Shown one piece after another: positions 1-11,227 of a stretch of DNA of 64,000 bases (its first letter is position 1; each line of letters opens with the position of its first letter). The translations under genes and the position numbers were made by a program. Below the pieces are notes generated by a model. That model ran no database searches. It was not told the DNA's origin and saw only the letters and a program-made list of their open reading frames with translations. Source of the stretch: Toxoplasma gondii ME49. Lineage: Eukaryota; Apicomplexa; Conoidasida; Eucoccidiorida; Sarcocystidae. The stretch is taken from NCBI RefSeq assembly GCF_000006565.2, contig NC_031469.1, positions 1-64,000 on the forward strand, in the 5' to 3' direction.

Positions 1-880
1 GTGGCAGCTCACAACCACATTCCAAAAAGTCCTGACACGGAGCTCACGGCCGTTCTCAAAGCAAGCATAATATCATGTCCCCCCCCCGCACGCACCGACC
101 CGACCATCAACGTGTCTCCTACCTTCCAACTCCATTCTCACCAGCCCTCTTCCGGCTATCGCTCGCGTGAGTCCATTCACTCACCCAACAGACAAAAGCA
201 ACACATAAACAACGGGGATTCTCACCTTCTGTGCCTGTAAATAGTCATATTCCAGCGGTGCTCTGATATGGACCTATGGCTTCCGCAAACAATATGTTAC
301 ATCATATTTCCCTGACCGAAACTATCCGACCACATAAGTTCGCCTTCCTTCCTAGTCCACCTTCACCAACAGTCTCACGCAACACCCTTCAGGCACTCGC
401 TCAGCCGCATATGGCACTCCAAACAACACACGAAACCAAATGAAAGGCAAACCGATCCTCACCTTCTGTGGCTGTCCACAACCTTATTCCAACGGTGTTC
501 TGACATGGAACCCACACCAGTCCACAAACCATGTGTCATACCAAGACTGTCCGCGCAAGCACATGCAATTACCATTGCCCCTCCCCTCTCACAGGAATTC
601 TTCACGGTTCCGGACTTGCACAGGTGGGACCATGCGAGAATGGTATTTAGAAGGATTGATACGGAAACCAACGTCGGTTGGCTACTGCTGTGTGTCAGCT
701 AATAGCGACACACTGCAGGCACGGACTCGCACCACACCTCAATGCAGGTTCTATCACCGTGGCTTGCCCCCTGCACTGGTTTCTCTGGTGCATTCGAAGC
801 TCAATCAAGATACTGGGAGTAGCGCGGACGCCGGCGAGAGAAAAATATATACTGCTGCATTACCCTTTTCCGATGCCGTC
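1..880. repeat. Long direct repeat, copy 1 (may extend left of window)
   Basis: This segment recurs almost unchanged at 1674-2554. Differences are scattered single-base changes, a poly-C run of 9 instead of 11, and one small indel near 475. Inside the unit there is an older, shorter repeat of roughly 230 bp. Three diverged blocks share the pattern CACCT..GTGGC..CACAACC.TATTCCAA followed by a TGACATGG-like stretch, near 1-45, 222-275 and 455-510. No reading frame is preserved as a plausible protein. The arrangement resembles satellite-like subtelomeric DNA of coccidia; that class assignment is inference. The left border is unknown because the window starts inside the matching region. Confidence 0.93.
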
Positions 881-1673
881 AGAGGTTGTCCGTTACAACG
901 CGGGAATTCAGGCCTTACGCAGCACCCACGAAAAGCGTAGTAGCACTGTATTAAGTACGAGTGAATCTTACACGTACGTGCGACGATGACGCGGGTGCGG
1001 GAGAGCAAAGCTCTACCATGCGGGACAAAACAAAGCATCAACTCGTCTATTTCCCACAGCGCTCAGGAGTGACCTTGCACATGAAGTTACCTTGTATCGC
1101 TTCGATCCAAACGTACCATCACGAAACCCTGGAGCGAAGATCCACCATAAAAGATGACAATGTCGTTCCAGAGAATCCGTTAGTCAAATAAAGCTGGTTG
1201 AGACTGTATTGCGGTTTCTGTGCACTTTAGCAGTTAAGGTATTCGTCACGGACGCAAATCTAGTTCGACGAGTTTTTGCATCCAAGGACGTCACATGCAA
1301 CCTCCTGCTACTTCACTCGGCGATGGGAACATATCTCAGAATACGCGAAACCGGAAACGATAAATAGGATCTTAGAGTTGTGCATCCTGTGTGCCTCTAC
1401 GAGAGTCCCCTACAAATGCCGACCCTACACAGTGACACTCTTTGAAATCTCCAGTGGACCCCGCTTGCTGCTGAGCTAAGGCCCTGTCATCAAGTAAAAT
1501 TCCTTTAAGACAGCAAGTCCACCTAACGGATTACCTGTGATGGTGCACCGTTAACACTCCCATCCTCTACCACTGTCTCACACCACAAAATAGCAGTCCA
1601 GGGCAAAGACGATTCGCAACTCAAAAACAACTTGCTTACCATAGTGGCGGGGACACAAGGACCCGCACCACCT
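881..1673. other. Single-copy spacer between the two long repeats
   Basis: About 790 bases separate the two repeat copies. I see no gene, RNA or internal repeat in it. If the array is tandem with a period of about 1.67 kb, this spacer would be part of the unit, but the sequence after the second copy (from 2555) does not match it, so the second unit is either truncated or the spacer is independent. Confidence 0.6.
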
Positions 1674-2554
1674 GTGGCAGCTCACAACCACATTCCAAAA
1701 AGTCCTGACACGGAGCTCACGGCCGTTCTCAAAGCAAGCATAATATCATGTCCCCCCCCCCCGCACGCACCGACCCGACCATCAACGTGTCTCCTACCTT
1801 CCAACTCCACTCTCACCAGCCCCTCTCCGGCTATCGCTCGCGTGAGTCCATTCACTCACCCAACAGACAAAAGCAACACATAAACGACGGGGATTCTCAC
1901 CTTCTGTGCCTGTAAATAGTCACATTCCAACGGTGCTCTGATATGGACCTATGGCTTCCGCAAACAATATGTTACCTCATATTTCCCTGACCGAAACTAT
2001 CCGACCACATACGTTCGCCTTCCTTCCTAGTCCACCTTCACCAACAGTCTCACGCAGCACCCTTCAGGCACTCGCTCAGCCGCATATGGCACTCCAAACA
2101 ACACACGAAACCAAATGAAAGGCAAACCGATCCTCACCTTCTGTGGCTGTTCCAACCTTATTCCAACGGTGTTCTGACATGGAACCCACAGCAGTCCACA
2201 AACCAGGTGTCATACCAAGACTGTCCGCGCAAGCACATGCAATTACCATTGCCCCTCCCCTCTCACAGGAATTCTTCACGGTTCCGGACTTGCACAGTTG
2301 GGACCATGCGAGAATGGTATTTAGAAGGATTGATACGGAAACCAACGTCGGTTGGCTACTGCTGTGTGTCAGCTAATAGCGACACACTGCAGGCACGGCC
2401 TCGCACCACACCTCGATGCAGGTTCTATCACCGTGGCTTGCCCCCTGCACTGGTTTCTCTGGTGCATTCGGAGCTCAATCGAGATACTGGGAGTAGCGCG
2501 GACGCCGGCGAGAGAAAAATATATACTGCTGCATTACCCTTTTCCGATGCCGTC
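1674..2554. repeat. Long direct repeat, copy 2
   Basis: Second copy of the 881-bp unit in the same orientation as 1-880. Identity is visibly well above 95 percent, so the duplication is recent or homogenised by gene conversion. The match stops abruptly at the GATGCCGTC shared end (2546-2554 and 872-880), after which the two flanks differ completely. It contains the same three internal ~230-bp sub-blocks. Confidence 0.93.
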
Positions 2555-5442
2555 AACCCACGGCGAGTTCCTAAAAACCACCAAACTCACTTGCAGGGAC
2601 TGGAAAACCAAAATGACGATCTCCTGTATCTCTATATCCAGGTTCGTTTTTCTCTGCGGATGCGTTTGCACACGTAGTGGAGGCTTGAAGAACAATCGGT
2701 GAGCTTTCAGGGTTTAGGCATGTAATGCAGGACCATGGTCGGGAGTCATCGGATGGAGTGGCGCGGTCATGGTGGACTGTCGACCCTACATGTGAGCCTG
2801 TTGTCACCCTCTCTGAAACAAAAGCTAAGTGACCTGTCGTTGTTGTTCATTTTGGCATGTGCATATTCTGTTAACGGCAGTAGAGCAGCCTTAGTCACCG
2901 TGTGGACGCTACCACACAGCTACCGTTAATCAACAATCGTTGAAACCGTGCAGATTTAGTGGTCACTCTTGGGGCAGACCGAGGGACCAGGCGCTAGAGA
3001 TGTTATGAGTCCACCATACGGGGAAACACTTATATTTTGCCCCCGCAGCCGTCGTTCCCGCTGTTCCGATCGGGCACGTTTCATGCACATCATGGTTCTG
3101 CGCCTGTATCTGCACTCGAGGTCCGTTTGGTAGGATAAGCCAACTAATTCTGAATCCAGCGGCTCGCTCCATACGCGGGCATTTTATGTTTAACGTGGTG
3201 CTTGCCCCGCGTGTGTGAAGGACTCTGTACTTCAGGCTATCGCTTTAAAATTTTGACTTGACCATTATTGGTCACAGGCACGCCCTATTATTTTTGCCTC
3301 ACCCTTATCCCAATACGCATCTTGATAGAACCCTACTCGGGCAACGACAAGATGCAACGTTGAAACGAGTTATCACGCCTCCGAGACAACTAGAAATCAA
3401 ATGCTTACAGGCTGTAAAAGGGGATACCCCTAAAGCACCCCAACGAATGCCAATGCAACAAGGATTCGAGTGAAGGTTCTTACCTAGACTGCAAACCCAT
3501 CTCTCCAACTGTGAGGAGTCGTCCGACACTGCTGACCGCGTTATCAGTCATTTTGCATATCGCTCCTCCACCAGCCTGTCGTCTCCAGAACGCGGGAACA
3601 CTGCTCTTGGAAAACTCCACAGAAGATTGTCGAACTCTGAACGGGCTCCCATCCATGCACGCGTGCACACCCGCCCGCTTGCTCATTCTATGTTATACCT
3701 TCAGCCCCCATGTCACGTGCGCTCGTGAGTCGGCAACGCTTGCACAACAAATTCATATTCGCGTGGTCGTCCGTTGTCTCTTGGGGAGGGCTTCCATTAA
3801 ATATGCCAGTGCAGATCGCCAACAAACCGATGTAATGAGACAATGCGTTACGTGGAGACTCCCTATCCGTGACTGCAAAGCTCCCGCAATGCATCTTAAC
3901 ATCGCGATGGAATTGCCCTTTGAGAAGGGGATGGCCGGAGACACTTTTCACTTGGCCTGTGTTTCTCCCCACTTCCTTTCACCCTCACAACCAACCTTCA
4001 CACTCTCACCACTAAAGGCGATTTTCTATCCGTATCTCCCCGAACCTTGGCGGACTGCCAAGGTAGATCATAGGCCAAATGCACTTACCTTAGGCACGTA
4101 TGGAATGCTCAGATTCACTTGATTTACTCGAAGTCTTGCACGGTTCATATCACCGTGCAGCATATTTTACAGAAGAGGGAATTCTTTCTTACGACGCGTC
4201 TCAAGTGCTTGGGCACAGAACTCGCAGCGGTTGATCCGTCTGGGCGCTCTCGCGATAAGCACTTCTTGGTCTAACACTCTCGAAAAGCTAGACTCAGTCC
4301 TCTTTGTGTTGACACGCTGCATCGTACCCTGTCAACAGTTCCGTCTCTACGGTGATAGGAGTCTCACGCAACGTCGTGGCGCATGATGGCATACCACAGG
4401 GGCGACCGGTGAAGCTGGATAGCGCTGACGGCTGAAAGGGTGTTTCCTATCGCTGCTTGGAGTGCACGCAACTCATCTCAGTTCGCTTCTCGTGATACTC
4501 GACGATCCTTCTATCAGCCGTGCAGAATTGTGTGCACGGATCCTGCTGCGCTTTTTCCAGCTGTATGATCCACCGACACATTCGCAGTGATTGGCACTTC
4601 TCACAAGTCAACCGCACATCAACAACGAGCAAAAACCGCCTAACCCTACCGTTGCATCACCATCAAGACTCTGTGTTGTATTTTCAGAGTCCGAGCGCTT
4701 TTGGGCCGGACGTCAGACGGCTCAGCCGACGACAGGATCTGCACCGATATTTGCAGTCGACGCCATCAGCTCCATTCTCAGGTTTTATTCCGGCGTACAT
4801 CTCAGACGTGTCCTCGGATTCCTTTCGGTACGCGCCGGACAATATTCGTCCTCTGGAAAAGATTCAATACTTGTCGTGACGCCACTGTTCAAGACACTGG
4901 CACATTCCTTGGTGGTCACTCGAGGCTTGCTCTGTCGTGGGAGGAATAAATTGGTACGTCGGAGCATCAACAGAGCGTTAAGGCGTCTCCAGGAGTCTAC
5001 CAACTAGCAAACGAATTTCGCCGAAAAATGACCATCTGGTACACGGTGCTCGACGATGTAGATGGCATGGCTCTATCACCAGACCGTCGAAGCGAAGTGC
5101 GTTACTTATCTAGTTAGAGAAGTAGCAGCAGGATGGGAATTTAAAACGTTGCATGCTACAACAGCCTCTTTCGTATTCGTGTGCATTTTCGTTCACGTGA
5201 GTCGAATTCCCAGTAGGTTTCATACTCAGAGGCTGATCAGCTAGTGACACTGTACCAACGCCTTGTAAACGTGGTCTGAATCTCTCACGGCAGAAGGCTC
5301 TGCCTTCGTCATATACGTCTGGGCCACAGAATTTTACGGCTATCGACCTTTCCGCATTTCCCGCTTACTGTCATCAGATACTGCAATACAACGCATGAAA
5401 GGATCCCCGAATCGCACATTCTTCGGTAGCCCCTGCAGTTGT
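2555..5442. other. Subtelomere-like DNA, no convincing gene
   Basis: Open frames here are short and not supported by protein-like composition or splice consistency. The longest, 3511-4122 on the plus strand, reads as arbitrary sequence. No RNA gene or repeat was recognised. Confidence 0.5.
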
Positions 5443-6029
5443 CTAGACCGGAAATGAGAGTTGATCCTGTGTGGAATGAACGCACGAGTGCTGTAGAAAT
5501 GGGCTATCCCGTGATCGCACACCCAGAGAGACGAGGCACGTGTAGGAGCTCAGCGGACAAACTGTTTCTGTTTGATTCACGCTGAACGTTCGAAATGTAG
5601 ATAAGGTGCGAAAGACTCGCTTTTGTGAGAACCGCAGGTGAAGTGCGACGACTCGCAAGTCTCTGCAGAAACGGACGAGTGTTTCCTTTAACTCTGAACG
5701 ATGTGCTCACTAAGGTTCTCCAATTTGCTATGCAAACTCACGAGCGCAATACCAATGACAATGGTTGCGAGTCCAGCAACCACCTGCACATGGCAGAACA
5801 GCACAGCCAGCGCCAGTGTTGGTAGCGCGCTCCTCAGTGACATTTCTGCGCGCATCACACCATAGGAAAGAATGTCTGCCAGGTCCTCTTCTTGTCGTAA
5901 AGTGAATGTCGGACTCAAGTATACAACATCCACCCGTGGGGCCACTCTCGTATAAGCCTGCGCATGAGGTAACGTGCATAATCTCCGGTCACGCGCAGGT
6001 CTCCCACCAAAGCTGCCGATCCATGACAT
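5443..6029 (-). other. Possible exons of an unrecognised membrane protein
   Basis: Two minus-strand stretches look more protein-like than the rest of this region. The segment 5690-6029 encodes a hydrophobic pair (around SALPTLALAVLFC and GLATIVIGIALVS) after a polar stretch, and has a GTGAGC donor-like site at its end. The segment 5443-5658 follows a CTGCAG acceptor-like site and stays open for about 70 codons. The phases of the two pieces could not be reconciled, so this is only a pointer to a possible small membrane-protein gene or decayed gene. Confidence 0.2.
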
Positions 6030-7429
6030 CGCCCCTTCTGCAGCACAGACCTTAGCTTTTAATCACGAAGCCACCTGAACGCTCGTGTTTGTATTCCGTA
6101 CCCGGAGAGAAAAGTAGGCGCATCACAACACATCAGAGAATCCGACATATTCATGGAAGTGCTCACGAGCTTCTGCTGTTCATACACACGGAATCCGAAT
6201 ATGAAGGGCATTCAGACACTTCATCGAGGACGTTTGCACCAGGAATGAAGGTCAACACGAAAATTTGTGTAGCTGAACAGCGAAAAAAGGTCCGGGACGA
6301 GAAGAGTGGTGAATAACTCTTGCTATCTGCGGCTGTGAGCACTGTCGCGCACACGAACCAGAAACGTGCATGCACACGGCAATAACAAAACTTGCAGATG
6401 TGGGCCGTTTTGAAAAGTGTTTTTGTGTGGTCAAATTGTAACCGAAATACTAGCTCTACGTCGACTGAAGCCTGTGAAGTCTCCCTTTTTTTGTCTTCGT
6501 GTGAGCCGTCCAGTTTTCATATAACGGCAATAATGCTGCGTCACTTCTCAGCGGCATCACCAGATTATGGCAATGTCTTCTTGTGTCTGTTTCCTTCCAG
6601 GATAGAATCAGTGGTCTACAAGCATATTGAAAACACGCCATCTCCATAAGGGCGCTCCTTTTTTTTTCTGTCAAGACTGGGCGCCCTGATAAACCCTCAT
6701 GTAGTGTTTCACTACGAGGCGACGCCAGTTCCTCTGTCATGGAATCGATGTTGGACCACACTCTGTTGGACAAACTCATGCACTCCCGCAGAGTCCTTCT
6801 GTCACGCGGTTCTCAGGCGAACTTAAGTCATCAAGTGCCACAGGAGGCATGTGTCAGCACTCACCATCATTGGATCATTTTGATTGATAGTCTGCACGCA
6901 AACAAAAACGTCTCTCAGTTCTGAGGAAGTTTTGAGCTTGAACATGCTGCCCATCAGTTCCAGGGACTGGCAGACGCCTCGGGAAACTGGGCACACGCCT
7001 CTACCTATGCTCGTTTGCGCCTTAACACGGATTTAGGCGTTGTCTACGGGACCGCGCATTGCGGCAAGTAGCGGAGGGGTTGCTGTCGTCCGCCTAAACC
7101 AGGCGACTTACCCCGATGCGACATCATGAACGGACACAACAAAGACTTATCAATTGGCATATAGTACAACTCAATTAACCGACCATACGTCCTCCTCGGG
7201 GACTAAGCCAGTGTGAGACAGCATTTGATAAAGACACCATCGCTGACGTCTGAGACAATCTTATGTCCCTAAGAAATCTGATATCTCGGCAGAAAAAAGC
7301 GAGAGGAGACCTCTGCAGGCGACAAAGCCTGGGCAAAAAACGGCTCTGTCCTCTGGAACCCAGTCCACCCAGTCCATATGAGCTAACCGCGTGATTCTCA
7401 CCGACACGCGAGAACCAGTTAAGACAGCA
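6030..7429. other. No supported feature
   Basis: Only short frames with stops on both strands; no repeat, RNA gene or clear regulatory element was seen. Confidence 0.45.
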
Positions 7430-9377
7430 CTAGAAACGCGCACAGCAATCAGGCAGTGCTCGTAGAATCTCCCAGACTGCATCAATCACATCGTTCCCGA
7501 AAAACAAGCAGCGCTTGAAAGCACCGTCGAGGCAGTACAGTACGAGTGTTGTCGCCCCCGTCCCAGTTCCCGACACCTCCACTTTCACATGGTAGTCGTT
7601 CTCTCTCGTAGGCCGAACCAGCACTCTATGAATACGAAACAGCTAAACAAAAAGTGGTACGCAGCTTAATATCTTCCAGTGGCATGCACAGCAGTTCAAT
7701 CAGTAAGCGCGGCCCCTTATATCGTTCAAACGTCTGCTGAGAGACGATACGCCTCGCCACCGCAGAAAGAGTACTCACGAGCACGTCGGTTCTTTTCTCT
7801 AGTCTGAGAGCCTGAGGACGCTCACAACACATGAATAGTGGAGTGATAGTTCATGCACAAGGAGGATGTAACTACCTTGGGGGAGTTGCGGAGTATACAA
7901 CAAAATGTAAACTACAGTCACGAATCCTACCATGTCGTCCGCAGCAGCGACATATCTCTCTTCATCTCTGGCAGCGAAGATTCGTTCGGTTCCGACCCGT
8001 AAAGCAGCTTTGTTTTATGTGCGTCCACGACTTTCTGCAGTGATGTTGCCGGAACAATGTGCGCAGCATTAAAATGAATGCTGAGGCTCGTTGTTTGTGC
8101 TCGTTCAGTGACTGGTGGAAAGACTAGCATTCCACCGAACGAACACCTTAGCACGTGGTTGTCATCCATTTTTCAGGCAATGGCCGCTGCGATCGAACTC
8201 GCTGGCACCACATGGTAACACTCAAGGCCGCCGCAGAAGCCGAGCTGGTCACCCAAGTATGCTAACGACGCTCCACGAGGCCGATACCACCTTGTCTCCC
8301 AAAAGGCTGAAACCAGCTCTTAAGAGAAACTCCTGCCGGAACATGTTGATGTCACTGTGGTATGATGTCGGCAAGCTTGCAAATCGTCGCAGATGCAAGC
8401 ATCCAGGTCAGTTTACTGCTTATTTAAAGTCGATCGATCTAAACTCATTGTTGGAGCATTGTCTCGTTCGGATGAGTCCGCTACAAATGCCAACAGTTTG
8501 AATCAGCATATGAAATCATAAAATGCAAGCACGGGTTCACTGTTCACAGGAGCAAAAAGTCGCCGGAGGTATTACAGCCTCTGCTCGTATCAAGGACTTC
8601 CACGATGGCAACCTCGACTTAAGGATTCGAGGCCTGGGTCAGGCGCCCAACGGGACAACAGAATGATCACTTGCATCCAATCCGCCCATGGGACTGCTGC
8701 CCCTACTCGGCACCCTCACCCTGACGTCAAGAACTCCACTGCAACAGTCAGATTCGACGGGGAGAAACAGTGGACACGTGATAGAAGCATTTCGTGAATC
8801 TAGCTGGAGGAAAGCGCCGTGTGCAGCAGAGAATTCCTTCACATGCGACTGCTCCAATATCGAAAGCACTATCTTACCTTGTGCCCTCAGAATCAGCCAA
8901 TATCAATTCTCGCCGAGCCCTAACCGGCGAAATCTCTCTCGCTTCATATCGCCAAGGACAGAAGAACAAGAGGTCCTCCGGAAAAGTGATTCAATCATGT
9001 CTCCTTCTGAATCGGCAAAACAGACTCGCTTCTGCAAGCCGGTGGTGCTTACCTGCAGTCTGGTGGAGACGGATCCATGAAGATGGGAACAACACACATG
9101 AGGTGCAAGCCCTCACGAGCGTGAATGGTGCGAAGTGACCGGCGAATATCGAGCCCCTGTGCTTCCAGCCGTCCATCATCATGCATGGCGATCTGCATGC
9201 GCACTACTCCCAACAGACGTCGCTATCTGGCATCAAACTACAGAAAAGAAGTTTAGCAACCGCCACAGCAATCAGGGTAAATGGCAACCGTACGGCTTGC
9301 ACTCCGTCTGAAAATGTGTGTGGAGACGTGGAGTTGCTAGACCAGCGTGGTGGTGCAGTCCGTAACTTACGCCGCGC
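7430..9377 (-). other. Possible further exons downstream of the 11.2-kb minus-strand gene
   Basis: Several minus-strand blocks have splice-like borders and protein-like content. These are 7430-7625 (64 codons after a TAG acceptor, ending in a stop), about 7932-8160 (before a GTAGGA site), about 8225-8325, about 8700-8845 (before GTGAGG), about 9054-9180 (before GTAAGC) and 9294-9377 (after a pyrimidine-rich CAG). More than one phase assignment is possible and some joins introduce stops, so no full model is given. They could be the 3' part of the candidate gene at 9491-11227, a separate gene, or decayed coding DNA. Confidence 0.22.
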
Positions 9378-9490
9378 CTGAGTGTATAGGCAAAGGAAAA
9401 TCAAACGAACGCTGTACGTTTGATGGCCCAAGAGTATCTAGAGCATTTGTGACTCTGAACCACCGAAGCGGAATGCAGCACGGCCCTCAC

Positions 9491-11227
9491 CGTAACATCG
9501 CTTCCGGTACACGTTTAGGGGTTTTCCGAGCGTTCACGAGACATACAGTTGATGGCTTACTTGAAGCTGGCGTAGTTGCTTTACGCAAATTTCTGCCCGA
9601 GTTGAGAAAGATGGTGCCGAGGAGGACAGCAAGCACGACGCTTGCAAGGCTGTAAAATTACGCCCGCATGAGAAACAAACAAAAACCGATGAGGACATCT
9701 ACACAACATGACAGACAGAGCTGTCCCCCTTGCGTCGTTGCCCGTCGACATTCGCGTGGCAACAATACTTCTTTTCGTGACATACACTGAAGCGACTGCC
9801 TCGCGCTACGAATTTGCAAACCACGTTGCTGCCCCAGGCAACAGCGATTCAGAAGTAGATATGACACCATAGAACATCGACAACGGGTGACAGTTCCGAA
9901 GGTTTAATCCGACTGCTTCATCGCTAGGAAACTCAGGGCTCCAGAGGAGTGTTTGGATAACAGAAGACACAAGTCCGGGGAGAGAGTTTGTTCCAGACAA
10001 AGGGTAGTTTGACGGTGTTTGCATTCCCTTGCGAGCCACTTTTTTCGCGCTTCGCCAGTAGAAAATACTATTCTGGGGGTTGCGGCGCAAATCGAGTACC
10101 TCGGACATATCTGTCCATTCTACTCCACTGTGTCTGCAACATCCCCCTGCAGGGATGCCACACCGAGAAGCTGCACAGAGTGAGAATGATCCGAGCAACA
10201 CGCGCCCATGGATTCGTGAGGTAAAGCTTAACAAAGTGGTTTGCATTAGTCAGCAACCACACCGCGGGCTTCATTTCTCTGTCCCCTGTATCAGCAGCGT
10301 GGGCAGGGTCTGTGTGGCACTGATTTGCCATCTTTATGAAAAAACCATGATTTGTCAACTGGCATGATTCGTTGTAGAGCCAGCGCCGCGGAAACCGAAC
10401 CGGAATGGGACGAGGCGAATGCTCGACATAGTAGCGGTTCCCTTAGCTCCCCTAGGAATTGGAAAGACATGGTATCTTCTTCACTTTCTCATCGGTATCT
10501 TGGTTGAACCCGTTCGCTTCAGGACATCATAAACAAATATCTACAGAAACGCTGGCTGCCTGCCTTCTACGTAGCCGGAACGGTAGAGAAATTGGCCGTT
10601 CTGCCGCAACCGCCCGAGCAGACTTCACGCGCGCTTTACGGATCCCTCTTCCTCGAAGGAGATACACCAGGAAACGCTTTCTGCCGTTTTTGAGAAAGAC
10701 GTTGCGGATACGTCTATAAATCGATAATGAACGATGAACGATGCCAGCGGGCGCCTCCATGAGGTCGACAAATGATCCATCAATGAATGCTAGGTAGTTC
10801 TTGCGTGTTTTATCACTCGAGACGTTCTTCTTACTGCAGCCGCGTTCAAGAGCCCGCCAAGCACGGGCAGCATTGACGTCAATCCGTTCCAAAGCTGCGT
10901 TTTGACTCACATTCCAGAAGCCACTATTCGACGACGTTGTCCGGAGAGTTGTATCTTTGAAAGACGCGCGGCGACGCTTGGACGTTTGCTCCGTTCTCCC
11001 AATGGTGTGTTGGCATTTGTATCATGCACCATGTCGAGAGATGTGTCGTTTACTCCTGTAGCACCACCGTCTAGTTCTGTAGCACCGCTGTACGTACCAC
11101 CCCTTTCAGGATCCGTCTCAAGACCCAGAACGGAGTTCGCCCATGCTGTGCGCATCCGACGTGTAGAGCACTCGAAAGGAACGAAGGACGCAAGAGCCGT
11201 CAGGCACAGTGCAACCGAGAACAGCAT
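9491..11227 (-). CDS. Candidate secreted or membrane protein, 5' part, four exons
   Basis: Not recognised. Four minus-strand exons can be joined with consistent phase: 10911-11227, 10640-10833, 9810-10146 and 9491-9649. The first starts at an ATG followed by a signal-peptide-like stretch (MLFSVALCLTALASF, then FEC), then a Gly/Thr/Asp-rich region. Exon 2 is basic and carries FLKNGRKRFLVYLL. Exon 3 is mixed polar. Exon 4 starts with a likely membrane span (LASVVLAVLLGTIFL) followed by a basic tail. The model gives about 335 residues and is open at its 3' end. The first intron is short (77 bp) and the donor after exon 3 (GTAGCG) is weak. The predicted topology, luminal domain then one span and a basic tail, would fit a secretory-pathway or surface protein, but this is inference. 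Confidence 0.38.

Noticed and set aside
3511..4122. 203-codon plus-strand frame in the subtelomere-like region
   Set aside because: Composition looks random, there is no family resemblance, and no splice or start context supports it.
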